Below are positions 23,149-33,909 of a stretch of DNA of 64,000 nt, in pieces (positions within the stretch are counted from its first letter, which is position 1; each line of letters starts with the position of its first letter). Below the pieces are notes generated by a model that saw only the letters and a list, made by a program, of their open reading frames with translations, had not been told where the DNA came from and did no database searches. Origin of the DNA: Pseudogymnoascus destructans (Eukaryota > Ascomycota > Leotiomycetes > Thelebolales > Thelebolaceae); the NCBI RefSeq assembly GCF_001641265.1, contig NW_020167529.1, positions 645,001-709,000 of the forward strand, in the 5' to 3' direction. Both the position numbers and the translations under genes were made by a program.

Positions 23149-24951
23149 TTAGTCGAATTTGATCTTGGTCGCTGCCTTCGAGATGTCCACATCCTTGAAG
23201 AATGCACCATAGGCCTCGTGTCCCTTCTTCTTCACGGTCGTGCCGAATTTAAGTAATTCGTCTGGGACTGGCTGGTTTGCAGCCTTTAGGACATTTATTA
23301 AACTGCAGCACATTAGATTCTTGTCCAGTTATGGGGTACCAATTAGAGAAACTTACGCTCCTGACTGTGCCTTATCATGCTCCGTGAACAGAGTGATTGC
23401 CAATCCTTCCTTGCCAGCTCTTCCAGTTCGACCGATACGGTGGACGTAGTCCTCCACGGTAAGGGGGAACGTGCAGTTCAAGACGAGCTTCACTGCTGGG
23501 ATATCCAAACCTCTCGCAGCAACATCGGTGGCGACAAGTACTGGTGTAGTTCCCTTCTTGAAAGCGTCAAGACTCTTCGTCCTCTGTTCCTGTGATAGAT
23601 CGCCGTGAATACCGGCAACTCTAATGCCCTTCGAGCGGAGGAAACCTTCGACTCTGGTTGCCTCTTTCTTGTACAGGCAGAACACGATAATCCTATCGTC
23701 CTTCTGGCTGCCGCTCTGGTGCTCCTTCAAGATTTGCAACAGGCGGTACTCCTTGCCGCGAGGGTCGACGACCTCGACCTTCTGCACAATGCGAGTGTTC
23801 GCACGCAGGTCTCCCGTGGGGTTGTCTCCGATGGCAATCTTAATTGGCGACGTCATGAACGTCGATGCCAGCGAGCGAACAGATTCTGGCCAGGTGGCGG
23901 TGAACATGAGTGTCTGTCTCTTGCCCAGTGGGCGGGCGGTATTGATGATCTTCCTAATCTCCTCTTCGAAACCTTTATCCAACATCCTGTCAGCCTCATC
24001 CAAGACGACATAGCTGACCTTGCTAAGATCCGCCGATCCCTCTTGGATTAGATCGTTCAGGCGACCGGGGGTTGCGACCACAATGTCGGCAGTCTTGAGC
24101 GCTCTTCGCTGCTCATCCTTGGCGACACCACCGTACACGCAGACGGCTTGCATGCCAGACAAGGCGGCCAACTTGTTGATTTGCTCGTAACTCTGCATCG
24201 CGAGCTCACGAGTTGGCGAAACAACCACAGCCTTCGCTCCCTTGAACTTTGGCTGCTCGCTGATGTGCCTGATACATGGCACAGCGAATGCCATTGTCTT
24301 CCCTGAACCCGTCTCCGCTACTCCAATGACATCTCGGCCGGCCAACAAGAAGGGCCATGCTGCCGACTGGATTGGTGTGGGGCTTTTGAAGTCTTTGAAG
24401 GGCGCGCGCTGTTTCGGGTCGGTAATTGGAAGGTGGGCAAAGTCGATGATGGGTCTCAGCAAGGGCTGCGACGTTGGGTCGGTAATGTTGATGAAGTTAT
24501 CAGTCAAGAATTGGTCGACCTTGGACTGTGGAAGGCCTGCCAGGTCGGCAGACGGAGTATAACTGCCAGTGCTGGTAGTCTCTGCTGCTGGTGTAGTCGA
24601 TGCTGCTGATGTGGTCGACTCGGTGGACGGGGGCGTAACTGAGGCAGGTTCAGCCTTCTCCAGCTTCTTTGCCTTCTTTAATGCCTTTTTCTCGGCCTTC
24701 TCTTTTTTAAGAGCAGCCAGATCTTCCGGTGAGGCATCGCCATCTTTCTCGGCAGCAAGTTTCTCCGTCTTCTTGCGACGTTTCCTCTCCTTGCGTTCTT
24801 CCTTTGTCTCTTTTACAGTATCATCGGCTCCATTGTCTGATGCGCCACCTGATTTCGCTTCCTTGCGGCTTTTCTTTTTCGCCGGCGCAGTAGCCTGAAT
24901 TCCGGCAGACGCAGCTGCAACCTCGGGATCTTCGAGTGCTCTCTTGACCAT
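23149..24951 (-). CDS. DBP3: ATP-dependent RNA helicase DBP3 (DEAD box)
   Basis: Exons 24951-23357 and 23302-23149 give 582 aa, joined over a 54-nt intron. All core motifs are present: AETGSGKT (near 212), PTRELA, DEAD (near 316), TAT in place of SAT in motif III, VATDVAARGLD and HRIGRTGRAG. The Lys-rich N-terminal 120 residues (KKKSRKEAK, KERKRRKK) fit a nucleolar helicase, and the spliced C-terminus ends with the DBP3-like segment FKDVDISKAATKIKFD. The family acts in 60S ribosome maturation (rRNA processing). I chose the ATG at 24951 (MVKRALEDPE). The frame is open 15 codons upstream, but that stretch is not helicase-like. Confidence 0.93.
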
Positions 24952-25434
24952 GATTGCGCGATTGTGCAAATGTGCCGAAGCTATCAAGTTTCTCAAAAGT
25001 TCCGGCTAGGGACGAGACTAAATCAAAAAATATTCTAGGCTTTCACCGATCGGATCAAATTTTCGCCGTGTAAGTCAGCGAGTCATGTGATTAATCAATT
25101 ATAATAGGTTCTGAATTTATTTTCATAGAACGACCCTGCGCTCAAACTAAGTAATCCCAATTTGGAACAGTGAGCAATATCGAACCCCTAAATATGCATA
25201 ATCCAAGGAGAGTTAAGTCGCATGGCACTTTTCAAATGGTCCAATACCATTTCCGGATACCAATTTTCATAGAACCCAGCCTGTCATTAAGCAGAAGTCG
25301 CTCTGCTTACCAATTGTTTTTCGTTTACATACGAATTCCCCATGAATTCCCCGTGGATTCCCCGTCTTTGAAAACTCTCGTCATGCCATCTATCCATGGC
25401 CGCACACTACTCTCCGTAACAAGTATCCTCATAC
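24952..25434. other. Intergenic region, DBP3 promoter / ISU1 3' side
   Basis: 480 bp, AT-rich, between two genes on the minus strand. It holds the DBP3 promoter and the 3' end of ISU1. A short tandem repeat of GAATTCCCC-type words lies near 25333-25362. No gene was seen. Confidence 0.55.
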
Positions 25435-26091
25435 CTACGCGGTCGCCGATGATCCCTGGGCCACAGTCTCGATATCAATCTTTGGCATGCTTGAGCCGGT
25501 TCCACCGAGATTAGTAGCCTTGGTCTCCGGGTTCTTGGTGTAGTAGTTTGAAATAGCTGATTTGATTGCATCCTCCGCCAGCATAGAGCAATGAACTATA
25601 GTATAATTAGCAAAGGGTTCTGTATAGGATGGCAGATAGTACTTACGTTTCACTGGAGGTAAACATAATTCTTTGGCAATCTCCGTATTCCGTACCCTTC
25701 CCGCCTCCTCCAAGGTCATTCCCCGCACCAACTCCGTCAAGTATGATGATGAGGCGATTGCTGAACCGCATCCGAAGGTCTTAAACTTCACATCGGAAAT
25801 GGTGTTGTTGGTGGGATCCACCCGAATCTGGAGCTTCATCACATCACCACAAGCTGGTGCGCCAACAAGTCCCGTTCCGACATCGGTATCGGCCTTGGAC
25901 ATGCTTCCCACATTGCGCGGCCGAGAATAGTGATCTAGCACCTTCTCGTGGTATTGTCTGCGGCCATTTGCGATGCGGTTGGCGACGACGGGTGTTGCAA
26001 TCCGTGTCGAAGAAGGTACAAATGCCGGGGTCGGAGCTGATAATGCCCTCGCGGCCGCCCGCGGAGCAGTAGCGATAACCCGTTGAAACAT
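25435..26091 (-). CDS. ISU1: Mitochondrial iron-sulfur cluster scaffold ISU1
   Basis: Exons 26091-25647 and 25595-25435 give 201 aa. The 51-nt intron 25596-25646 (GTAAGT...ATAG) is a multiple of three and has no stop, so the unspliced frame also reads through, adding 17 residues inside LPPVK-LHCSM. Splicing restores the conserved LPPVKLHCSMLAEDAI. The three cluster-ligand cysteines are present (GAPACGD, FGCGSA, LHCS), as is the chaperone-binding LPPVK. The N-terminal 45 residues are Arg/Ala-rich, a mitochondrial presequence. The scaffold receives sulfur from Nfs1 and passes new clusters on with the Ssq1/Jac1 chaperones. Confidence 0.95.
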   Translation of the reverse strand: MFQRVIATAPRAAARALSAPTPAFVPSSTRIATPVVANRIANGRRQYHEKVLDHYSRPRNVGSMSKADTDVGTGLVGAPACGDVMKLQIRVDPTNNTISDVKFKTFGCGSAIASSSYLTELVRGMTLEEAGRVRNTEIAKELCLPPVKRKYYLPSYTEPFANYTIVHCSMLAEDAIKSAISNYYTKNPETKATNLGGTGSSMPKIDIETVAQGSSATA

Positions 26092-26726
26092 CGTAGATCC
26101 TGCAGTGGTGTAATAGATCGATTTAGTCGAAATGGTATAGGTTTTAATGCTTATCGAGGTTGATGACGAGGTAGGTGGTCGTAGAATCCCGAGGTCTGTG
26201 GGTATGTATTGAGTAAGAGGATGGAGGATCAGATAAACGGTAATCGCGCGGGAGATGCAGGAAATATGAAATCACCAGACATGGGTGGCAAATTCCGATG
26301 CACGTGACGAGCGCATAATCAACCCCTCCCATGTCTAACTCCGTACCGTAACTTATGTCTCTACCGTGAAGACTGCACACAGTGCTTTGATTCTATTGTA
26401 AAAAGCATATTGCCAACCTTTTTTGAACAACACAACCTACAGTACCTCCAGGCTACAACCGCTACAACCCCGCCCCTCTCGTCATCCCGCCATTTTGTCA
26501 TGTTTGCTCAGGTTCAGACCTCTTTGTCTCGACAACACCAAACAGCTCCCCTCGATAACACCAAGCTCAGCATCCACTACAAAACACGAAAAGCTTTATT
26601 ATGGACATCTAACTATCCCAAGTTCTCGCGAATCCCGAAACCCACAATACTGTAATCTGTCGCACCCTCTTTCTTTCTCCATACGCTCTTTCTTTCTCCA
26701 TACGCTCGCTCCAGGCACAAGACAAC
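26092..26726. promoter_or_regulatory. Divergent promoter, ISU1 / UBP14
   Basis: 635 bp between divergent starts. It includes a CACGTGAC element at 26301-26308 and a displaced copy of the UBP14 exon 2/intron 2 junction at 26360-26436. Near 26680-26705 the words CTTTCTTTCTCCATACGCT occur twice in tandem. Confidence 0.5.
26360..26436 (+). repeat. Displaced copy of UBP14 exon 2/intron 2 junction
   Basis: Positions 26360-26400 are identical to 26900-26940 (41 bp: the end of UBP14 exon 2 plus the first intron bases). The match continues with small length changes (extra A and T runs) to 26436, against 26969 in the gene. It is therefore a direct repeat of about 70-77 bp lying 540 bp upstream of its likely source. 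Confidence 0.85.
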
Positions 26727-29306
26727 ATGGCGTGTAAACATCTCGAATCTTTGGGTAAGCTAATGACAGTCGCAATCCAGCCCACTTCCTATGTCCATTT
26801 CAGTATCTCACAGGCTTAATCTTGTGACCTGCGAGTCTCACTAGCCAGCCTGCTAACTAGATCGAACAGAGTTGCGCCCACCAGGCCCAAATCAAGCTGT
26901 CTACCGTGAAGACTGCACACAGTGCTTTGATTCTATTGTAAGCATATGCCAACCTTTGAACAACACAACGATGCATTGTTAATATTCTCATCCAGGATGA
27001 TTCGGCTGGATTAGACGTTTGCCTCTATTGCTTCAATGGAGGATGCACTGGCGAGAGGAACCATGGCAAGCTACATTATGCTCGGTCACACCACCCCCTC
27101 GTTCTCAACATCCGCCGAACCAAGCGAGTAATTGTTCGAGATGAACCCAAACAAAAGATGTCGAAGCTTGCCATAGCCGCAGAAACAGAAGCCGATCGTT
27201 TCGATACCCACTTGGTTGTTCGCTGCTACGAGTGCGGGATTGATGATGTGGATACAACTTCAGCCCGTATCGCATCGGTTATTGATGGAGTCATGAAAGC
27301 AAACACGTTTTCTAGACAAGAAGAAGTCAAGGCATGGGAACAGGAAATGACGTCTTGCGAGCATATCCTTACACTCGCCCAAGAACCAGCGCGAGCGATT
27401 GAGTCTCAAAACCTTGGCCACTGTTCAATGTGCAACTTGCAGGAAAATCTTTGGCTATGTCTCCAATGTGGGAATTTGGGTTGTGGCCGAGCCCAGTTTG
27501 GCGGAGTTGGTGGGCAGTCTCACGGCTTGGCACATGCCGATGCGTCGCACCACGTCGTTGCCGTCAAGCTGGGATCAATCACCCCTGAAGGCACGGCCGA
27601 CGTGTACTGTTACCAGTGTGACGAGGAGAGAGTTGATGAAGATCTCGGAAAGCATCTAGCTCACTGGGGCATTATTCTTGCCGAGCGCCAGAAGACAGAA
27701 AAGAGTCTCACGGAAATGCAGATTGAGCAGAATCTAAGGTGGGAATTTTCTATGACCACCGAAGACGGAAAGGAGCTCAAGCCATTATTTGGCCCTGGCC
27801 TAACGGGTCTCAAGAATCTCGGCAACAGCTGCTATTTGGCTAGTACAACCCAGTGCCTATTTTCGCTGCCTCAGTTTCAAAAACGATACTTCCACCCCAA
27901 TGAAGAACCCTTGCAAGTCCAGGAGCCGGCGCAAGACCTTGAGACCCAATTGCGAAAGATCGCCGATGGCCTTCTCTCTGGCAGATATTCAAAGCCCGAT
28001 TCAGATGTCATTGCATCCGAGTATTCGGCAGAGGTTCCTTGCCAAAAAGGCCTCGCCCCAGCAATGCTGAAACATCTAGTTGGTCGTGGGCACGTCGAGT
28101 TTTCAACAATGCGCCAACAAGATGCCTTTGAGTTCCTGCTGCATCTCTTCAAGCTCATCAATCGATCTCAGCATCCGCCCGAATTAGGCGACCCAACAGA
28201 TGCATTCCGATTCGTCATGGAGCAACGACTGCAATGCCTGTCATGTAAGAAAGTTAGGTACAGTACGGAAGAGCAGGATAACATCTCTGTCCCACTTCCT
28301 GTCCGAAAGATCGAGCGGAAAGACGGTGAAGAACCATCCTCTTCTGCAGGAGAATACGAGCCTGTCACATTCAAGGAATGCCTGGACAGCTTCACTGCAG
28401 AGGAGGTTGTCGAACTAACCTGTGTCTCTTGTGGAAGCAAGGACGGCTTTACCAAGAGATCCCTCTTCAAAACTTTCCCCGCCGTCCTAGCCGTAAACGC
28501 CAGACGAATCATGGCCGTGAACTGGGTGCCGACGAAGGTGGACGTCCCAGTTATTGTCGGTGACGACCCTATCACGCTAGATAGCTATAAATCTCTTGGG
28601 AAACAGGACACTGAGGAGCTCATGCCCGAAGATGCAGCAGGCGCCCAGCCATCCTTCACCGCAAACCCAGAAGCTCTTTCCAACCTGGAGCAGATGGGAT
28701 TCCCAGCCGCTCGCTGCGAGAAGGCGCTGCATGCAACCGGCAACGCTGATGCGAACGCAGCCATGGAATGGCTATTTGCTCACATGGAGGACCCCGATAT
28801 CGACGAGCCGCTGGTCATTGCGACCTCTGCTGGACCAGCAGCATCTGTGGATGCGGAGAAGCTCGAAAACCTCGGCAATATGGGGTTCAGCCCAAACCAC
28901 GCCCGTAAAGCTCTGAAGGAAACGGGGGGCGATATGGAGCGCGCTGTTGATTGGCTATTCAGTCACCCTGATGACCAGGGTGACGTTGATGAGGGTGGAC
29001 AGTCTGCGGATACGGGGCGCTCGAATGAGACTTCTGGTTCTGATGCGCTGCCTGCTAGGTTTGAGTTGCAGTCGATTATCTGCCATAAGGGTGGTAGCAT
29101 CCACGCTGGGTAAGTTGAGGTAGTCCATTCTTATAGCTTGTTACGTGCTAACTCTCGGTAGTCACTATGTAGCCTTTATTAGGCGGCAGCTTGAACAGGA
29201 TAAGGCCAAGTCATGGGTCCTCTTCAACGATGAGAAGGTTGTGGAGGCTGACAATATGGAGGAGGTGAAGAAATTTGCCTATGTATATTTCTTGGAGCGT
29301 TTGTAG
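26727..29306 (+). CDS. UBP14: Ubiquitin carboxyl-terminal hydrolase UBP14 (USP5/isopeptidase T type)
   Basis: Exons 26727-26754, 26870-26937, 26996-29109 and 29162-29306 give 784 aa; introns of 115, 58 and 52 nt. Order of domains: an N-terminal variant zinc finger, a ZnF-UBP domain (CSMCNLQENLWLCLQCGNLG), then the peptidase split by two UBA domains (near 588-630 and 650-695). The catalytic Cys is in NLGNSCYLAS near 311 and the His in GHYVAFIR near 738. The last junction restores the His box. The family disassembles unanchored polyubiquitin chains and keeps the proteasome clear. The 28-nt first exon encodes only nine residues (MACKHLESL) and a split codon. Confidence 0.94.
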
Positions 29307-30059
29307 CTATCTACTGGGGGCTTGAGTTACCAAGCGTCAGCATAAGCTACGCCTCTGCTAAGGATGCTGCCTGACTAGAATATGATAAGCTATGAGCCCA
29401 TTTGTGTGTATTATTCCACTGGCAGTTATGGTTTTGTCGTCGAGGTGAAGTGATACACCTATACGTGATACAAAATCTGTTCCCAATACGACAAGTAAAC
29501 AATAATACTGGACGTCAACAGTCTCTGGCACAGAACATAGAATTGTAAAATACAGCTCAATTTCGCTCAGAAACTGATCAATAAGCTCTTCATCCTCAGT
29601 CAGCAAATGATCACATTTGGAATGACAAATATATAATTATATTTCTTAGTTTAATTCCAAAACCACTCTTTTGCTGGATTACTAACTACTTTCTCCCTTG
29701 CTTCCTAAATTATTATCGTCCATTAATCTACGTATTGGAGAATACAAATAAATCCCAAGTTTTCACCAACGTGTTAACAAATTCGAATAAATTGAATATA
29801 TTTACACTAACGTATATTTTTAATAATATGAACATAGCGAATCCAAACAACCCCGAAATATCTGCTGTACAACAATTCATATATGCGTTGTTTAACCAGA
29901 ACCCGAAACGCCTGCCACCAAATAGTATATGTGTTGTCCAACCCAAATAACTCCGAAATCCCACCAAATAGTATATGTGCTGTCCAACCCAAATAACTCC
30001 GAAATCACCACCACTACTCCGTACCACCCGACGACGACGCACCCTCCACGTCACGACGC
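29307..30059. other. Intergenic region downstream of UBP14
   Basis: 750 bp, AT-rich, without a supported gene. It contains the 46-bp tandem repeat listed separately and a more diverged related stretch near 29830-29914. Confidence 0.55.
29915..30006. repeat. 46-bp tandem repeat, two copies
   Basis: Copy 1 at 29915-29960 and copy 2 at 29961-30006 differ at one base. The unit starts CCACCAAATAGTATATGTG. It lies just beyond the decayed 3' end of the membrane-protein pseudogene. Confidence 0.85.
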
Positions 30060-31220
30060 ACCGCCTCCTCCCCCCTCGGCACCACTGCCAATACCCAAAC
30101 GCCCCCGATATCGTGAACCCCACGGCCCCCACCAAATTCCACGCCCCAACCTACCACCCCAGCGTCCGCGGCGCAGGCTTCCACCACCGCTCCTGCGTCT
30201 CGATCATGAAGAGGAGGGAGGAGATGATGAAGCCCGACCCGCGATGACCTGGGGGGCCCAGTATGCGCCGTCTACGGCCGCAGGGGAGAGGGAGGATTGG
30301 ATGTGGGGAGGGCGGTGAAGCCGGCGATCCGGAAGATGGTTGCAGCGACGTATTGGGCGAGGCAGGTGAGGAAGCCAATTTCGCGGACGTAGTGGTGCCG
30401 GTGAGGGAGGGGAACCAGACCCAGGTTTCGAGGACTTTGGCTTCGGCGAATTTGTTGGGGGCGAGGAGTTTCCCCTGAGCGGTTTCTCCGGAGGGAATCT
30501 TGCGGTTTCCGACGAGGTTCTTTTTGTTTGGGTGGTGGTGCGTGCAATTCTCGCTACTTGGTCGTAGACGCAGGAGCCCGTTCTCCTCGAGCGCCTCTTC
30601 GAAAGCCCAGCCGAAGCACTGTGTGCGGTTTTCATTGACAGCTTCGATCATGAGGAAGATGCTGCCGATCTCGAAGATGGTCGCGCCGATGAAGGCGGAG
30701 ATGCCGCCACCGTTTGTGGTTTCACCCCGGAAGGCGGACGAGGGGTGCACGGAGGGCAGCCAGACGAGGAAGGAGTTTATGACCCAGACTACCGAGCCCC
30801 AGGTGAACCATTGAGCAACCATGTAGGAGACGTCCCAGACCGGGTAGTATGTGAGCATGCGCCAGAGTTGTGGAGGATTGGTCGCGGGGTATTCGAGAGT
30901 GGCGGGGCGAGGAATTGGCCTTCGGCGGCGGGCGAGACGGCTATGGCGTGCCTCTGTTGCAAGTTGGTTAGCAAGATGGAGCTGCGAATAGAGCGCGCGC
31001 TGGTGAGGGCATACCTTTTCGATTGTCTCTTGAGCGACACAGATGATGGACATCCTGAACTCTCTGGCTGCTATCAGCTTCAGTCTTGGCTCTTGGAGGT
31101 TGTGTTGACGGGCGGCTGTCATAGAGCAGGGGCACTGAGACGCGCCGGAGGCTGGGCAATTGGACGCCTCTGCGCCGTCGGATTGAGGAACGACACTGGG
31201 ATACGCGACCACTCCTTCAT
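30060..31220 (-). pseudogene. Decayed multi-pass membrane protein gene
   Basis: The reading frame recalls a widespread ascomycete integral membrane protein (no named function): WRMLTYYPVWDVSYMVAQ, then GGGISAFIGATIFEIGSIF, then CTHHHPNKKNLVG. It is broken. The frame must shift near 30405 to read HYVREIGFLTCLAQYVAATI, again near 30310 to read DGAYWAPQVIAG, and again near 30245 to read GSGFIISSLLFMIETQERW. A TAG at 30151-30153 then interrupts LGW-VGAWNLVGAVGFTISGAF, after which homology fades. A good-looking 61-nt intron survives at 30954-31014 (GTATGC, TGCTAAC, CAACAG). The true start is uncertain; an ATG at 31220 is one candidate. Frameshift-prone assembly is the alternative, but the stop plus the lost C-terminus argue for real decay. 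Confidence 0.7.
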
Positions 31221-33799
31221 TGTTCGGAGGACGCCTTCGCGACGGACGACATGGATATGATAGATACTGATAAAATGGACGAGGCTTCGGTCAGGATGAC
31301 GAGGCTGAGGGAGTTATATATCTTGGCAGAAGGGATATTTATCTTGGCAGCAGCACGGCAAGTCACACGGCAAGTCAGCGATGCCGAATGAGGGGACGGA
31401 CGGGCTAAGCTAGGGCGTACTGCTGTGGACCACAGTTCGGGACAGTTAGGGACAGGGCAGTTAGGGGCAGTTAGGGGCAGTTAGGGGCAGTTAGGGGCAG
31501 TTAGGGGCAGTTAGGGGCAGTTAGGGGCAGTTAGGGGCAGTTAGGGGCAGTTAGGGGCAGTTAGGGACAGTTAGGGACAGTTAGGGACAGCTAGGGACAG
31601 TTAGGGACAGCTAGGGACAGTTAGGGACAGTAGAGCATTTTAGCAACTGTTGAACAGGCTGTTCAACACCCCCATATGTAGTTAGTATAGAAATATGAGA
31701 ATTTAGTGCCATAATCCCTATACAAACCTTGCAAGCCCAAGCTCCACTACTTCCTATTTAGGACTTAGGACTGTGGTGTAATGGTGGGTGCACCAGATGT
31801 GAGAATCTAGCCACCCAAGGAAGGGATGAATTTACTAAGACAACACACTGTCTTAGGAAACAGAGCCAAAGGGTTGTAGCTTAGACTATTCCACAACGCA
31901 GCAATCAGGTGTGTGATGTAGTGAAGTGGTTCAGACAAGTTGCAACAAATGTTGAGTCTGGGAACTCAGGGGTAAGTCAGAGGTTAACACCTCACTGACT
32001 TTTTCAGAAACAAGGAGTAACAAGATGAATGCTTGGAAGCTTGGAAAAGACGTGGAAGTATGTGATAGTCAATTTACTGTATTGTCTGCTTGCCCTTTCT
32101 TAAGGAAAGGGCAATCCTATTTATGCTAAAGGAATGTAGTTCTCTCATTTTCCAAGACTTTCCATGACTTACCAGGCTTGGTAACTGTAGTCGACATAAG
32201 AGAATCCCATAGAACCATCTCTTAGGTTCGTAGCCTATAGGAAGTAAAAGGAGGTCCAAGGTCAGAGTACCCCTATAAACAAATTTGTCATAGACAAATT
32301 ATGTCATAGACAAATTATGTCATAACTTAACCAATCTTGTGGGTAACTAAAGAGCGATGACGTGTAATGAATCATAGAGGTTCGTAGGAGCTTTTAGAGC
32401 TATCGTTCATGCTCCTAGGCCTCTAGTTGGTAGAGATATGTCATGTGGTAGTATGAGTGATGTCATGTAATGAATCATAGAGGGTTGTAGAGATATGCTA
32501 TGTGGTAATATCGGCCCAGTAACTAAGGAGCGATGACGTGTAATGAATCATAGATGGTTGTAGCAATCGTTGAGTAGTATTGCTCTTGTTGTTGGTGTGA
32601 TAAGCCAAAATATGTATAGTGACTTGTAGGTTTGAGGAGGAGATTTCCAAGTTTGCTCTTGAGTTTGATAGCAAACTGAGTGCAACGAATGTCAGTATGA
32701 CATGTAGAGGTTTAACAGTTATCTGTTAAAGACTTATAACAAGCCATAATCCTGTTGTAGTTAAGAGTATTTGTTAGTAATCACCTTAGAGGAATGTTAT
32801 GTAGCTGTAGAGTTAGTAATGGAGTCGTATGATTGTATTATATTCAATACAAGTGATAACTATGGAGTAGTATACCAAACCCCTTGAATTCCAGGCATAC
32901 CAGCCTCTAACTTTACTTCCTAGTCATTAGCAGCGCTCTGTCCTCGAAGACGATGATATAGGTAGTCCTCCTTTGCCTGTTCAGCCTATGGTTAAGGCGC
33001 AATTCAATACCGAAATGCTAAGAGGATTGCAAGTCTCAAGCTAGCAACACATAGTGATCCTTAAGGCTCTCTAGCGAAGATGGCGCCCCTAACGAAGGAC
33101 AACGTACTAGTCCTCTTCTGACTTTGCAATCGAAACGCTAAAGCATTTTGACTAGGGAAGAAGACCACATTCTAGTCTTATATATAGGCCGATTTCGAAA
33201 GGGAGACTAGTAAAGACCACAAGAGTCTCTACTAAGTAGTATAGCAGGAAATCGACAAGAGAAGGAAATACCTTAAGGCTTAGGACTAAACAAACTGATA
33301 GCGAGTCAGAATTGACTGTCTAAACTTATAACTAGATTAGGGTTGTTAGCGAGGAAAAGCAGATTGAAACACAGCGAAGTAAGGTAGTAAATACTGTTAT
33401 CACTTCGTCATAGCGAGCGCTTAATACTTGAGACTCGTTATCCGTTACTCTTGCTACAAAGTGGAGGCACTAGCAGACTTATCCTCAAAGTCGTAATAGA
33501 TCCATTAGCTAGAGAGCACAAGAGCACTCTGGCTTTGATGATCCTAACGATGAGGATATACTAGATGATTCTGTAGAAGAAAGGCAAAGTGAGAACGGCG
33601 CTAAGAGTGTTCACTCTATAGACTCGACTCCCCTAGAAACACCAACCCTAATACAAACACTAATGCTAGTACTACAAGGAACTTCAGCTCCTTGTGGCCG
33701 GTCAAGTAGTTGAGGAAGACGCCTTCATAGACAGTCCTGAACTTTGTCACTGCTAATTGCTCCTTGAAGAGCGATTGAATACGTAGGCTGACGACCTAG
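31221..33799. other. Gene-free repetitive island
   Basis: 2.6 kb with almost no open frames. It holds a 10-bp minisatellite (31434-31632), a near-perfect 21-bp palindrome near 31648-31668 (arms TGTTGAACAG / CTGTTCAACA), short tandem repeats of ATTATGTCATAGACAA near 32280-32330, and three copies of a word like GATGACGTGTAATGAATCAT near 32355, 32465 and 32530. A 60-codon open stretch near 33540-33710 looks like a worn coding fragment. Degraded retroelement DNA is plausible but I could not identify a family. Confidence 0.5.
31434..31632. repeat. 10-bp minisatellite, unit TTAGGGGCAG / TTAGGGACAG
   Basis: About 19 head-to-tail copies. The 5' half is mostly TTAGGGGCAG and the 3' half mostly TTAGGGACAG, with a few CTAGGGACAG. 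Every TTAG unit contains TTAGGG, the telomere repeat word of most filamentous fungi, but the spacing is 10 bp, so it is not a telomere tract. Confidence 0.9.
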
Positions 33800-33909
33800 T
33801 ATTAGATACTAGATACTAGATACTAGAAACCAGATACTAGATACTAGATACTAGATACTAGATACTAGATACTAGATACTAGATACTGGATACTAGATAC
33901 TAGATACTA
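33800..33909. repeat. 7-bp tandem array, unit TAGATAC
   Basis: About 15 copies of TAGATAC with a few variants (GAAACC, CTGGATAC). It directly abuts the left end of the DNA transposon, whose TA target site lies in the last unit. Confidence 0.88.

Noticed and set aside
31434..31632. Internal telomere
   Set aside because: TTAGGG words are spaced at 10 bp with GCAG/ACAG between them; true telomere DNA is an uninterrupted 6-bp repeat.
33540..33715. Possible short gene
   Set aside because: About 60 open codons with no start context or recognised domain, surrounded by stops; kept only as a worn coding fragment.
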